Source of the DNA: an uncultured Eubacterium sp.
GTDB taxonomy: Bacteria; Bacillota; Clostridia; Lachnospirales; Lachnospiraceae
Assembly: GCA_945648485.1 (NCBI GenBank)
Contig: CALZFR010000002.1
Location: 1-35,381, forward strand
Direction of reading: 5' to 3'
DNA: 35,381 nt
The notes under the pieces are model-generated. The model was not told where the DNA came from, searched no databases, and worked only from the letters and a program-made list of their open reading frames with translations. The position numbers were made by a program, and so were the translations under genes. This document shows positions 25,213-35,381 of this stretch, in pieces (the first letter of the stretch is position 1; the number at the start of each line of letters is the position of its first letter).

Positions 25213-26559
25213 ATGGAAAAAATCGACGGCTATACAGAAAAACTTGTACAGCTTTGCATTAAGAATGACCAGATTGATAAAAAACTCTATGATGAATATG
25301 GAGTTAAAAAGGGACTTAGAGACGAGAATGGAGCAGGCGTTTTAACCGGACTTACCAACATTTCATCAGTTAGAGCCTTTGATACTGTGGATGGACACAA
25401 GGTACCATGTGATGGAGAACTTCTTTACAGGGGATATGATGTAAAGGATCTGGTTAAGGGTGGCAGTGGTAAAAGATTTATATTTGAAGAGGGGGCTTAT
25501 CTTCTTTTATTTGGTGAACTGCCAAACCAGCAGGAACTGGACGAGTTTAAGAGTGTATTGTCAGGATGCATGGATCTTCCGACTAACTTTACAAGAGATG
25601 TAATTATGAAAGCACCAAGTGAGGATATTATGAATACTATGACCAGAAGTATCCTTACTCTGGCATCATATGATGATAAAAGGGATGTATTGACACTGGA
25701 TAACGTGTTAAGACAGTGTATACAGTTAATCAGTACATTCCCTATGCTGGCTGTGTATGGGTATCACGCTTACAATCATTATGAGAACGATGACAGTATG
25801 TATATCCACAGACCAGACAAATCAGCTTCTATTGCTGAGAATTTCTTAAGGTTATTAAGACCTGATATGGGGTATACTGAATTGGAGGCAAGAGTTCTTG
25901 ATATTGCCCTGCTGCTTCATATGGAACATGGTGGCGGTAACAATTCTACATTTACAACAAGAGTTGTTACATCATCTGGTTCAGACACATATGCAGCCAT
26001 TGCAGCAGCCATGTCTTCTCTGAAGGGAAGGAAGCATGGGGGAGCTAATCTGATGGTTATGAATATGATGGACGACATTAAAAAGCATGTGTCAGATTAC
26101 TCCGATGAGGAAGCTATTGAGGCATATCTTGATAAAATCCTTAACAAACAGGCATTTGACCATAAGGGACTTATATATGGAATGGGTCATGCTGTTTACT
26201 CTCTGTCAGACCCAAGAGAAAGAGTGTTTAAGGGATTTGTGGAACAGCTGGCAGCAGAGAAGGGAAAACAGGATGATATGCTGCTCTACAATAATGTGGA
26301 GAAGATTGCTCCTGTGCTTATTGCAAGAGAGCGTAAGATATATAAAGGGGTCAGCCCTAATGTGGACTTTTACAGCGGATTTGTGTATGACATGCTTGGT
26401 ATTCCAAGACAACTGTATACACCATTGTTTGCCATAGCAAGAATTGCAGGATGGAGTGCACACAGAATGGAAGAACTTGTAACAACGGATAAGATTATCA
26501 GACCTGCATATAAGAGCCTGGTTACCAGGAAAGAATATACACCAAGGGAATCAAGATAG
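25213..26559 (+). CDS. gltA: Citrate synthase (citrate/2-methylcitrate synthase family)
   Basis: 'GLTNISSV...LLYRGYDVKDLV', 'HMEHGGGNNSTFTTRVVTSSGSDTYAAIAAAMSSLKGRKHGGAN', 'IYGMGHAVYSLSDPRE'. Confidence 0.93.
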   Translation: MEKIDGYTEKLVQLCIKNDQIDKKLYDEYGVKKGLRDENGAGVLTGLTNISSVRAFDTVDGHKVPCDGELLYRGYDVKDLVKGGSGKRFIFEEGAYLLLFGELPNQQELDEFKSVLSGCMDLPTNFTRDVIMKAPSEDIMNTMTRSILTLASYDDKRDVLTLDNVLRQCIQLISTFPMLAVYGYHAYNHYENDDSMYIHRPDKSASIAENFLRLLRPDMGYTELEARVLDIALLLHMEHGGGNNSTFTTRVVTSSGSDTYAAIAAAMSSLKGRKHGGANLMVMNMMDDIKKHVSDYSDEEAIEAYLDKILNKQAFDHKGLIYGMGHAVYSLSDPRERVFKGFVEQLAAEKGKQDDMLLYNNVEKIAPVLIARERKIYKGVSPNVDFYSGFVYDMLGIPRQLYTPLFAIARIAGWSAHRMEELVTTDKIIRPAYKSLVTRKEYTPRESR

Positions 26560-26582
26560 AAAATAACTGAAGGACTGGCGAA

Positions 26583-28964
26583 ATGGAAGATATCAGTGAA
26601 TATTCAGGACTGACATCCCAGGAGGTATCTGAAAGGATACAGAATCATCAGGTTAATGAGCCGGTGGACCCGGGAACTAAAACTAATAAGGATATTATTA
26701 AGGGGAATCTTCTGACCTATTTTAACATGATTTTCCTTATATTAGCGGTACTTGTGTGTGTTGCAGGGTCTTTTAGAAGCCTTACATTTTTGCCGGTGGT
26801 AATTGGCAATGCACTGATAGGAATTATTCAGGAGATAAGAGCCAGGGATACGCTGGCTAAGATGAAGCTTATCAATGCACCTCATACAAAAGTAATAAGA
26901 GATGGTAAGAAGAAAAAGATAATGTCAGAGCAGCTGGTGGTAGATGACCTGGCAATATTTACAGCAGGAGACCAGATTCCGGCAGATGCGGTTATAACCA
27001 GTGGTTCAGTTAAGGTTAATGAATCTCTTCTTACAGGTGAGTCTGATGAGATTGAAAAGGGTAAGAATGGCAGACTTTTATCAGGCAGTTTTATTGTGTC
27101 TGGTGAATGCCGGGCTGTAATTGAGAAGGTTGGAAAGGACTCTTATATTTCAAGGCTTACGCTGGAAGCGAAATCTGAAAAGAAACAGGAACTTTCAGAG
27201 ATGATCCGCTCAATTAATAATCTTATTAAATGGGTGGGGATAGTTATTATCCCAATTGGTATAATTCTGTTTTACCAGGGATATTTCGTCAATAAAGAGA
27301 GCTTCAGTGAAAGTATTGTGTCTATGGTGGCAGCTGTTATTGGTATGATACCGGAAGGATTATATCTTCTGACTACTATTGCTCTTGCGGTAAGTACCAT
27401 GAGACTGGCAAAGCAGAGCGTCCTGCTTCATGATATGAAAAGTATTGAAACTCTGGCAAGAGTTGATGTACTGTGTGTTGATAAAACGGGAACTATCACA
27501 GAGAATACCATGTCTGTAAGTGATATTATATCTGCTTCAGATATGGCAGCAGATCTGGTGACGGAAGCTGCAAAAGAACTGTCTGATAAGGGATGGACAG
27601 AGACTCTTGCCCAGTTCTGCATGGCGATGACTGCCGACAATATAACTATGAAAGCCCTTAAAGCTTTCTTTAAAGATAAGTCAGATGTTAAGATGAGGAA
27701 GCCAGATTCAATTACATCATTCTCATCTGAAGTGAAATACTGTGGCGCAACATATAAGGAAGAGGCATACATTCTTGGTGCCCCTGATGCTGTGCTGGGA
27801 GATGCATATGATAATTACAGTGATAAGCTGTCAGAGCTTCAGTCCAAGGGATACCGTATACTGGCATTTGGTTCCTATGACGGAGTTGTGGATGGAAAGC
27901 CACTGACAGGTACATTCACTCCACTGGGATTCATTACACTTACTAATCCTATTAGAAAACAGGCAAAGAAAACATTCCAGTATTTTGATAATCAGGGAGT
28001 GTCTGTAATGGTTATATCAGGAGATAATCCTGAAACAGCCTCAGAAGTGGCAGCGAAAGCCGGAATTAAGAATGCAGAAAAGTATATAGATGCAAGAAAG
28101 CTTAAGAATACAGCTGATATTGATATGGCTGTGAGAAAATACACTGTATTTGGACGTGTTACTCCTAAGCAGAAGAAACAGATTGTGAATTCATTGAAGA
28201 AACAGGGACATACAGTGGCAATGACCGGTGATGGAGTTAATGATATACTGGCGCTTAGAGATGCGGACTGTAGTGTTGCATTCAGCTCAGGAAGTGATGC
28301 AGCAGCCCAGGCAGCCCAGGTGGTTTTATTGGATTCTGATTTTGCACATATGCCATCTGTGGTTATGGAGGGGCGCAGAGTAGTTAATAATGTCCAGCGT
28401 TCTGCCAGCCTGTTTCTTGTTAAGAATATATTTTCACTGCTTATGTCGCTGTTTGCAGCAGTGCTTATGGTGACATATCCGCTGGAACCATCACAGATAT
28501 CACTTATTAGCATGTTTAATATAGGAATTCCGGCATTCTTCCTTGCCATGGAATCCAACGGCAACAGGATAGAGGGAAAGTTTCTTAAGAATGTATTCTT
28601 AAAGGCTCTTCCGGCAGGACTCACTGATGCTCTGGCAATTGCAGCACTGGTAGTGTGTGGCAAGGTGTTTGGGCTGCCATCTGAGGATATTGCAACTGCA
28701 GCTACCATGTTGCTTGCTATTGTGGGATTTATGATTTTATTCAAGATATCAGTGCCTCTTAACAAGTACAGAGGAACAGTGCTTGTGTGCAATATGATTG
28801 CATTTGTATTGTGTGCTGTTGTGCTTAATGAACTTTTTGCAATAAAGAGCATGTCAAGAATATGTGTGCTTCTTTTCGTGGTTTTCTCATTTGCGGCAGA
28901 ATCACTGTTCAGGATACTGTCACATATTGTGGAAAATGTAGAAAAACATTTTGCAAGGTGTTGA
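26583..28964 (+). CDS. HAD-IC cation-translocating P-type ATPase (CtpE-like)
   Basis: 'CVDKTGTITENTMSV', 'TGESDEIEKG', 'MTGDGVNDILALRDADCSVAFSSGSDAAAQAAQVVLLDSDF', 'MIPEGLYLLTTIALAV', resembling the CtpE subgroup. Confidence 0.9.
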   Translation: MEDISEYSGLTSQEVSERIQNHQVNEPVDPGTKTNKDIIKGNLLTYFNMIFLILAVLVCVAGSFRSLTFLPVVIGNALIGIIQEIRARDTLAKMKLINAPHTKVIRDGKKKKIMSEQLVVDDLAIFTAGDQIPADAVITSGSVKVNESLLTGESDEIEKGKNGRLLSGSFIVSGECRAVIEKVGKDSYISRLTLEAKSEKKQELSEMIRSINNLIKWVGIVIIPIGIILFYQGYFVNKESFSESIVSMVAAVIGMIPEGLYLLTTIALAVSTMRLAKQSVLLHDMKSIETLARVDVLCVDKTGTITENTMSVSDIISASDMAADLVTEAAKELSDKGWTETLAQFCMAMTADNITMKALKAFFKDKSDVKMRKPDSITSFSSEVKYCGATYKEEAYILGAPDAVLGDAYDNYSDKLSELQSKGYRILAFGSYDGVVDGKPLTGTFTPLGFITLTNPIRKQAKKTFQYFDNQGVSVMVISGDNPETASEVAAKAGIKNAEKYIDARKLKNTADIDMAVRKYTVFGRVTPKQKKQIVNSLKKQGHTVAMTGDGVNDILALRDADCSVAFSSGSDAAAQAAQVVLLDSDFAHMPSVVMEGRRVVNNVQRSASLFLVKNIFSLLMSLFAAVLMVTYPLEPSQISLISMFNIGIPAFFLAMESNGNRIEGKFLKNVFLKALPAGLTDALAIAALVVCGKVFGLPSEDIATAATMLLAIVGFMILFKISVPLNKYRGTVLVCNMIAFVLCAVVLNELFAIKSMSRICVLLFVVFSFAAESLFRILSHIVENVEKHFARC

Positions 28965-28998
28965 TTACGATGAATACAGATGATAAAGGAGAAAGAAC

Positions 28999-29928
28999 AT
29001 GGAAATAGCAACAATTGCTGTAAAGCAGGTTATTGAACTTTTTATAATAATATTTGCAGGTGCATGTATATATAAGGCAGGGCTTGTTAACAAGGATGGA
29101 ACTAAGACCCTGTCAAATATTTTGATATATTTAATAGTATCCTGTATGGCGTTTGATTCCTACACTATTGAGTATGACCCACAGAAGAGTGCTAATCTTA
29201 TTAAGGCATTTGGATACAGCACACTTCTTCTTGTAATAGGCTTTATTGTGTCTTATGCAGTGACATCCCGTATAAAAACAGACAGTAAGAAGATCACAAG
29301 ATTTGCCTGTATGTTCTCTAATGCTGGATATATGGGATTCCCTCTGATAAAGGCAATGTTTGGACAGGAGGGACTTCTGTATGCCACAGCATTTCTTACA
29401 ATGTTCAATATATTTGTATGGACTATTGGAATAGTTGTTGTAACTGGAGAAACCAGGTTTACGAATGCCGTGGTTACCATAGCAAAATGTCCTTGTATTA
29501 TTGCGGTAGCCCTGGGACTTGTTGTGTATTTTGCAAGGATTTCTCTGCCTGCAGTGTTATCAGAGCCTATTGGACTGATTGGGGACATGAACACCCCTGT
29601 ATCTATGCTGATTATAGGTATCACTATTGCGTCCAGTGATTTGAAGAGACTGTTAAAGAACAGCAAGCTTCTTCTTATAATCGCAGTTAGAATGATACTT
29701 ATACCTGCGGTTTGTCTTCTGGTAATGTATGTTTTAAATATAAGAAATATGGTGGCTATGGTAGCTCTTATACTTGAAGCCTGTCCATGTGCTGCTATTA
29801 CAACAATGTTTGCCATAAAATTTAACAATGATGAGGAGCTTGCATCAGGTGCAGTAGTGTTCACTACTTTACTGAGTATTATTACACTGCCTGTGTATAC
29901 ATATATTATTACATTAATTGGTTTTTAA
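28999..29928 (+). CDS. AEC (auxin efflux carrier) family transporter
   Basis: About 10 hydrophobic segments; 'FACMFSNAGYMGFPLIKAMFGQEGLLYATAF' and 'LEACPCAAITTMFAIKFNNDEELASGAVVFTTLLSIITLPVY'. Confidence 0.9.
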   Translation: MEIATIAVKQVIELFIIIFAGACIYKAGLVNKDGTKTLSNILIYLIVSCMAFDSYTIEYDPQKSANLIKAFGYSTLLLVIGFIVSYAVTSRIKTDSKKITRFACMFSNAGYMGFPLIKAMFGQEGLLYATAFLTMFNIFVWTIGIVVVTGETRFTNAVVTIAKCPCIIAVALGLVVYFARISLPAVLSEPIGLIGDMNTPVSMLIIGITIASSDLKRLLKNSKLLLIIAVRMILIPAVCLLVMYVLNIRNMVAMVALILEACPCAAITTMFAIKFNNDEELASGAVVFTTLLSIITLPVYTYIITLIGF

Positions 29929-29963
29929 ATGTTAAGGTAATTGCTTCATAATTATCTTGATTT

Positions 29964-30923
29964 ATGGGGCAGAAGGAGGAAATGATGAGCAAAAGAATAG
30001 CTGTTATCGGAATTGGCGGAATTGGCGGTTATATCGGAGGACTTCTTGCGGATAAGTATGATGATGTAACATTTGTTGCAAGAGGAAAGAGAAAGGAAAC
30101 ACTGGAAAGAGATGGGCTTATTCTTCATTCCGAGTACAGGGGTGAACGTGTGATTAAGCCGGTTAGAGTTGTGGAAAGCTCTCTGGAACTTGACAAAATG
30201 GATTATATATTCATATGTGTAAAGAACTACTCACTAAAAGATGTGTGCAAGGATCTGACGAACTGTGTAAAAGAGGGAACGGTAATTGTTCCTATTATGA
30301 ATGGAGTTGATCCGGGAGACAAGACAAGGGAATACCTTAAGGAGTATGGTATCAGTGGGGCTACAGTCATGGATTCCCTGATATATATTGTTTCATTTAT
30401 AGGTGAGGATGGAAGTATTATACAGCAGGGCAGTTTTGCCAATATGTATATTGGAATACATGGAAGCAGGGCAAATGATGATGTGGCTAAAGCAGCAGAG
30501 TTACTTGATGATGCAGGCGCTGACTGCCAGCCAGCAGACGATATTGAAAGGGAAATCTGGAAAAAATATATACTTAATGCCGCATATAATGTGGAAACAG
30601 CAAGATATAACAATAACATTGGACAGCTGAGGGCAGACCCTGTAAAGGCAAAGCAGCATGAAGACCTGATATGGGAAGCATTTAGTGTTGCTAAGGCAAA
30701 ACATGTGAATGTGAAGGAAGAGGATGCCCAGGCTATTATATACAGGTTCTATAACGAATTTAAAGATAATGCCACAAGTTCTCTCCAGAGAGATGTGGTG
30801 GCAAAAAGACCTACAGAACTGGAAACCTTCTGCGGATATCTTGTAAAGGAAGGGGAAAGACTGAATCTTTCCCTCCCTGTAACTAACCTTATGTATCAGG
30901 AATTGTTAAAGCTGACAAAGTAG
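29964..30923 (+). CDS. Ketopantoate reductase (2-dehydropantoate 2-reductase) family protein
   Basis: 'IAVIGIGGIGGYIGGLLADKYDDVTFVARGKRKETLERDGL' Rossmann motif and 'KYILNAAYNVETARYNNNIGQL'. Confidence 0.87.
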   Translation: MGQKEEMMSKRIAVIGIGGIGGYIGGLLADKYDDVTFVARGKRKETLERDGLILHSEYRGERVIKPVRVVESSLELDKMDYIFICVKNYSLKDVCKDLTNCVKEGTVIVPIMNGVDPGDKTREYLKEYGISGATVMDSLIYIVSFIGEDGSIIQQGSFANMYIGIHGSRANDDVAKAAELLDDAGADCQPADDIEREIWKKYILNAAYNVETARYNNNIGQLRADPVKAKQHEDLIWEAFSVAKAKHVNVKEEDAQAIIYRFYNEFKDNATSSLQRDVVAKRPTELETFCGYLVKEGERLNLSLPVTNLMYQELLKLTK

Positions 30924-30934
30924 GCAAACTGAAT

Positions 30935-32011
30935 CTACAATACCTCAAAAGATGATATGTCAGGGAAAATCTGTTCAGAGGCAGAGACAATTTCTGATTT
31001 TATCTTGTCAAATTCTACAGGCTCATTAACATCGTTTATGCACACTATTTTGTGTTTCTGGGAGGTGATTGCTTTAACTATTGGCATGTAGTTGTTTGAT
31101 ATGTTGTAATATCCCAGAAGTTTGTCAACATTTGCTGATACGAACTCATCTTTCTGCTTTTTCCATTCCCGTAACATATATTGGGATATATCATCACCAC
31201 TTCTTAAATGGTGTCTGCTGGTGGAATCCATTACATCGAATTCCTTGTCCCACAGTTCTTCAAAGGTGGACTTGCAGAGAGGAGAAGGACCATGTACGGT
31301 GTAAAATCCTGAGTATAGTGGGAATGCCTTTTCCAGATGATTATATACATAGTATTTTAAAGGGTATGACTTGTTAAAATAATTGTAAGGGTGGGCCTTC
31401 ATATTCTCAGTTTTCTTGAAATGTCTGGCAATTACCAGGGTATTATTAAGGTATATATGGGACATAACTTCATTGGCAGGATTAGCAACTACAGGCTGAA
31501 GAGCCAGCATATCCACAGGGTAACCTCCAATGAAGAAATCTTCTCTGTTTAAATTATCAGTTATTAACATATCATCATTGAAATATATGAAATGTTCTGA
31601 TAAGTCAGGGATTCTGTGGAAATTAACCTCAATGGCATTAGAATTATAGCTTGGAAGATAATCTGCGGGCATATAGTCCCTGTGGTTTACAAGGTTAAGC
31701 TGGGGATGATTAACGTTCATCCACACAGGAATCTGTCCGCATGTTACAAAATGAATTGTGCGTACCCAGGGCATGAATTTCTCTATGCCACGGAACAGGT
31801 ATCTGAGCATATCCCAGTCCCTGTATCTCTCATCACAGTCATCAGAAGAGTCTGACTGGGATGGTAAGGCATCACCGGCGAGACTGTGCTCAAACTTTAG
31901 TTTTTCTTGTTTCCACTCTGGGTCGTCACCATCGACCCAGGTAATTACTACATCTATCGGATAATCTTCAGTAATTGGTTTGATTTCACTTCTTTTCATA
32001 ATAATCCCCAT
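30935..32011 (-). CDS. Stealth family protein (predicted hexose-1-phosphate transferase)
   Basis: CR1 'PIDVVITWVDGDDPEWKQEK', CR2 'RYRDWDMLRYLFRGIEKFMPWVRTIHFVTCGQIPVWMN...FIYFNDDMLI', later 'HGPSPLCKSTFEELWDKEFD'. Confidence 0.9.
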   Translation of the reverse strand: MGIIMKRSEIKPITEDYPIDVVITWVDGDDPEWKQEKLKFEHSLAGDALPSQSDSSDDCDERYRDWDMLRYLFRGIEKFMPWVRTIHFVTCGQIPVWMNVNHPQLNLVNHRDYMPADYLPSYNSNAIEVNFHRIPDLSEHFIYFNDDMLITDNLNREDFFIGGYPVDMLALQPVVANPANEVMSHIYLNNTLVIARHFKKTENMKAHPYNYFNKSYPLKYYVYNHLEKAFPLYSGFYTVHGPSPLCKSTFEELWDKEFDVMDSTSRHHLRSGDDISQYMLREWKKQKDEFVSANVDKLLGYYNISNNYMPIVKAITSQKHKIVCINDVNEPVEFDKIKSEIVSASEQIFPDISSFEVL

Positions 32012-32146
32012 TCTCCAGACGCTTATGCGTCGTGATTAATATTATTCCATATGGAATCTGCAGATTTTCATAAGAAAATCACTACTTCCCCATGATATCA
32101 GATTTTCGCATTGTATGCTACAATATTCCCAAAATATGGGAAAATA

Positions 32147-32175
32147 TTGACATCTGTTATTTAATTGGTTATAGT
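32147..32175 (+). promoter_or_regulatory. Sigma-A-type promoter for the degV gene
   Basis: TTGACA, 17-nt spacer, TATAGT. Confidence 0.7.
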
Positions 32176-32232
32176 TACTTAATAATATTATATGCCAGTC
32201 AGGAGCGGTAAATCCTGACGGAACGGAGAATT

Positions 32233-33105
32233 ATGGAAATTCAGATTATTACTGATTCAGCGGCAGATTATACACAGGAAGAGCTTAAGAGAAGAAATAT
32301 AAGATGTGTGCCAATGTCAATCACTTTCGGGGACGAGCAGTTTATTGACGGAGTAACAATAACTAAGGAACAGTTCTATGATAAGCTTATAGAAAGCAAG
32401 GAACTGCCTAAGACATCACAGCCATCTCCAGCTGAGTTTCTTGATGTATTCAAGGATGCTAAGGAGAAGGGAAATACAGTAATTGCAATACTTATTTCCA
32501 GCGCATTAAGTGGAACGTATCAGACTGCCATGATGGCGAAGGATATGGTGGAATATGATAATATTTATATCGTAGACAGCAGGCTGGCAACACTGGGAAT
32601 GCGTATCCTTACTGATACTGCTGTAAATATGAGGGACCAGGGTGTCAGTGCCCAGGATATAATTAATGAGCTGGAATTATTAAAGAAGCGTGTGAGAATA
32701 TTTGCAGGACTTGATACTTTAGAGTATCTGTGCAAGGGCGGAAGAGTATCCAAGGGGGTTGCAAGTATTGGTACTCTGGCTAATATTAAGCCTATCTTAA
32801 GATTTGAGGAAGATGGTAATGTGGAGCTGTGTGGCAAGCAGATTGGTATCAGACATGCAATCAGACATGTTGCCAGAATGGTAGAGGAAGACAAACCAGA
32901 TGACAGGTATCCATTATATTTTCTATACAGCTATGACAGGGGAAATGCTGTAGGATTTGTACAGGCATTGGTAAAGAAGGGATTCGTTATTGAGAATCCT
33001 AAATTCAGGGAGATTGGCCCAACAATAGGAACTCATATTGGACCTGATGGATTCGGTGTAGTATATGTATCGCAGAACGAATCAGAGGAAAGCTATGGGG
33101 ATTAA
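32233..33105 (+). CDS. DegV family protein (fatty-acid-binding)
   Basis: 'IQIITDSAADYTQEEL...LPKTSQPSPAEFLDVF...ILISSALSGTYQTAMMAKD...TLEYLCKGGRVSKG...GTHIGPDGFGVVYV'. Confidence 0.95.
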   Translation: MEIQIITDSAADYTQEELKRRNIRCVPMSITFGDEQFIDGVTITKEQFYDKLIESKELPKTSQPSPAEFLDVFKDAKEKGNTVIAILISSALSGTYQTAMMAKDMVEYDNIYIVDSRLATLGMRILTDTAVNMRDQGVSAQDIINELELLKKRVRIFAGLDTLEYLCKGGRVSKGVASIGTLANIKPILRFEEDGNVELCGKQIGIRHAIRHVARMVEEDKPDDRYPLYFLYSYDRGNAVGFVQALVKKGFVIENPKFREIGPTIGTHIGPDGFGVVYVSQNESEESYGD

Positions 33106-33140
33106 ATGAGGGAAATAATATATCACAAAAGATATTATAA

Positions 33141-33178
33141 AAAAGACGCAGCGTAAAATCAAAACGCTGCGTCTTTTA
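33141..33178. terminator. Bidirectional intrinsic terminator
   Basis: AAAAAAGACGCAGCGT-aaaatcaa-AACGCTGCGTCTTTTAT between convergent genes. Confidence 0.9.
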
Positions 33179-33188
33179 TGTAATCATA

Positions 33189-35012
33189 TTATACTGTAAA
33201 CTTGTTGATATCTTCATTAAGCGTATCAGCAATTTCATGAAGATGGTTAATATTATTAGTAATATCTTCTATAATGTTACGGACTTCTGTCATTGAAGCA
33301 GATGTCTGCTGTGTGCTTGCTGCATTCTCTTCAGCGATGGCTGTAAGGTTCTGTACCACATCAACAACACTGATTCTGGAATCATCCATATCATGAATGC
33401 TGCCATTAATATTGTCAATTGCATCAAATGCACTGGCAAGCTCACTGTTAAATACGTTAAATATATCGCTAATTTCATCTACATGGTTGCTCTGCTTGTA
33501 GATAACCTCTTTAACCTGTTTCATAATCTCAACAGTTTTATCTGAATCATCAATAAGAAGATTAGAAATATCTTCAATCTGTTTAGCAGACTCGTTAGAC
33601 TGTTCCGCAAGCTTCTGAATCTGTGCAGCTACAACAGCAAAACCTCTTCCTGCCTCACCAGCTCTTGCGGCTTCAATTGAGGCATTGAGTGAGAGAAGAT
33701 TAGTCTCCTCGGCAATTGAACCAATAATTCCTGTAACTTCACGAATCTTCTGGGCTGACTTGTTAGTGATATTAGTCTGCTCATAGATATCATCAATAGA
33801 TGATTTGGTTTCTGCATTAATTCTGTCTAACTCATTCAGAGTTGAGATAATAGTATTGTTGTTAGTCTTGATGACATCCATGCTCTTCTTAAGGCTTTCG
33901 CTTCTCACACCTGCATCAGAAATCATCTGACCAATGTCAACAACATTCTCTGTTGCTGTCTGCGTATCTCCTGCCTGTGATGTTGCACCAGCTGCAATAT
34001 CATTGACAGCCTGTTCAACCTGCTCAACAGAAGTGTTGGTATTGATGATATTGCTGTTGAGGTTGTCAGATGCAGCAAACAGAGTCTGGCTTAATTCCTT
34101 CAGGCTATTAACAACATCTGCAAGGGTAAGTCTCATTGCTCTGATAGATTTACTCATATAGCCGATTTCGTCAGTTCTCTTTACAAGATTTGCCTCTTCC
34201 GGATGCTCAGTTAAATCAAGGTTTGATATACTTCCTACAACACCTGCCAGCTTAAAGATTGGTTTTACAATTCTGTGGGCAAAGAACAGACCTACAAGTC
34301 CACAGAGGACAAGACAGAACAGACCGGCAAGGCTGGAAATTGTAATCATTCTGTGGGTTGATGCAAATGCGTCATCCTGGTCTACTGTCATAATTAATAT
34401 CATGGATTTGTCGTTAGTTACATAGTAAGAAGCAACTTTGGTTGTTCCTTTGAAATCATATTCAACAACAGCTGGCTCAACGGTGATGTTCTTGCTTAAC
34501 TTCTCACATATATCTTTAACAACTACGTTCTCTACTGGTTTTCCAATCTTATCAGCTGATGGATGGTAAAGCATTGTACCATCAGCTGATACTACATATG
34601 CATAGCTTGAAGGCATATTCTCAATGGAAACATCCTGATATACCCTGGAAAGGTGATCACTTGACTGTGCCTTGACTCCGAAATCTTCAATCAGATACTC
34701 AAGAATCTTTCCGTTGCTCTGTGTTAAATCATACAGATAATCCTTAACAAGTGAAAGGGAACTGCCCCTTGAACTGTTGAGGGTAATCAATACGATGATA
34801 ACCATTCCCAGCAAAGCTCCAAGAACTGATGAGAACAGCAGCCGGGCTTTTATTGACTTGAAGAAATGAACTCTCATAGGGTCATTAATCTTTGCCTTTA
34901 CTTTCTCATGGTTCTCTTTAACCGTCTTCACAGCATCTTCCATGACTTTTTCAACTTCCTGCTCAAGAACCTCTTTGTCAATAGGTTCTTTAATCTTTGA
35001 TTTACCTCTCAT
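33189..35012 (-). CDS. Methyl-accepting chemotaxis protein
   Basis: Two TMs flanking a Cache-like sensor region, HAMP, and signalling domain '[42 protein letters not shown]'. Likely start [10 protein letters not shown] at 35012 with an SD. Confidence 0.95.
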   Translation of the reverse strand: MRGKSKIKEPIDKEVLEQEVEKVMEDAVKTVKENHEKVKAKINDPMRVHFFKSIKARLLFSSVLGALLGMVIIVLITLNSSRGSSLSLVKDYLYDLTQSNGKILEYLIEDFGVKAQSSDHLSRVYQDVSIENMPSSYAYVVSADGTMLYHPSADKIGKPVENVVVKDICEKLSKNITVEPAVVEYDFKGTTKVASYYVTNDKSMILIMTVDQDDAFASTHRMITISSLAGLFCLVLCGLVGLFFAHRIVKPIFKLAGVVGSISNLDLTEHPEEANLVKRTDEIGYMSKSIRAMRLTLADVVNSLKELSQTLFAASDNLNSNIINTNTSVEQVEQAVNDIAAGATSQAGDTQTATENVVDIGQMISDAGVRSESLKKSMDVIKTNNNTIISTLNELDRINAETKSSIDDIYEQTNITNKSAQKIREVTGIIGSIAEETNLLSLNASIEAARAGEAGRGFAVVAAQIQKLAEQSNESAKQIEDISNLLIDDSDKTVEIMKQVKEVIYKQSNHVDEISDIFNVFNSELASAFDAIDNINGSIHDMDDSRISVVDVVQNLTAIAEENAASTQQTSASMTEVRNIIEDITNNINHLHEIADTLNEDINKFTV

Positions 35013-35276
35013 CAACTTCCTCCAATCCGTAGTGCTTATCACGATGTACACTACCCAAATTTCGTACTATATTAATTTTACAATAATATAATACATTATT
35101 CAATAAGTTTGTTAATCATAATTATAACATTTGTAAATAATATTCATTTGATGGATTTTTGTAACTGATAGTGGTAGAATTACTTCTGACATTATGCGTA
35201 ATATCTGTTTATTCAGCGGATTGCAAATGCTTGTAGAATTGCGGGAACTGCAACATGATGAGAAAAGAGGGTTAAC

Positions 35277-35330
35277 ATGCCAAAAAGCGAAAATCAGAAG
35301 CTTAAACTGCTATACATAGTAAAATTATAG
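35277..35330 (+). pseudogene. 17-codon remnant resembling the N-terminus of a WYL-type transcriptional regulator
   Basis: ATG...TAG encodes MPKSENQKLKLLYIVKL, similar to the 'MPK..NQKLKLLYLMKI(L/F)LEKTDEEH' N-termini of helix-turn-helix/WYL regulators as I recall them; stops immediately. Confidence 0.5.
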
Positions 35331-35350
35331 AGTCGTGGAGGAAATTGAAA

Positions 35351-35381
35351 ATGAAAAAATATATACACCAGGTCATGGCAG
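35351..35381 (+). CDS. Partial CDS running off the window (MKKYIHQVMA...)
   Basis: ATG preceded by ggagg; truncated by window end. Confidence 0.5.
   Translation, partial: MKKYIHQVMA

Noticed and set aside
27992-29014. 340-aa minus-strand ORF opposite the CtpE-like ATPase
   Set aside because: Fully antisense to a gene with clear P-type ATPase motifs; the translation has no recognisable domain and looks like a shadow ORF.
29253-29864. 203-aa minus-strand ORF opposite the AEC transporter
   Set aside because: Antisense to a well-supported membrane transporter gene; low-complexity Ile/Thr/Ser-rich product typical of shadow ORFs.
32013-32040. Small GACGC-ttat-GCGTC hairpin in the leader of the Stealth gene
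   Set aside because: Only 5 bp with no T-run and no further structure; compatible with chance.

Overview
The window is a 35.4 kb, AT-rich Firmicutes chromosome segment. Codon usage and gene content suggest Clostridia, probably Lachnospiraceae, by inference only. Most of it is housekeeping: NUDIX, MATE, CorA-like, bL25, AlkD-like, Hsp20/DnaJ, VanY-like, citrate synthase, two P-type ATPases, AEC transporter, ketopantoate reductase, Stealth protein, DegV and an MCP. I saw no prophage, CRISPR array, rRNA or tRNA. The regions most worth a second look are: (a) 5131-11549, two hybrid histidine kinases whose genes overlap (ATGA), the second ending in a DegV-family lipid-binding domain, followed by a tandem hemerythrin protein with the same His-to-Gln ligand change in both domains; (b) 14641-16905, a probable operon of a histidine-free, Crh-like HPr paralog, LrgA/CidA, LrgB and a FadR-type GntR regulator, behind a near-consensus promoter carrying two adjacent TGGTACTRCCA operator-like palindromes; (c) a yybP-ykoY-like (Mn2+) riboswitch with a terminator upstream of a minus-strand P-type ATPase; (d) two intergenic structured-RNA candidates, one three-way-junction-like upstream of citrate synthase and one nested inverted repeat after the L25 gene; (e) a perfect CIRCE element before an Hsp20 / zinc-finger-less DnaJ pair; (f) a 17-codon remnant resembling the N-terminus of a WYL-type regulator at the right edge. 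All family calls come from reading motifs by eye; no searches were run.
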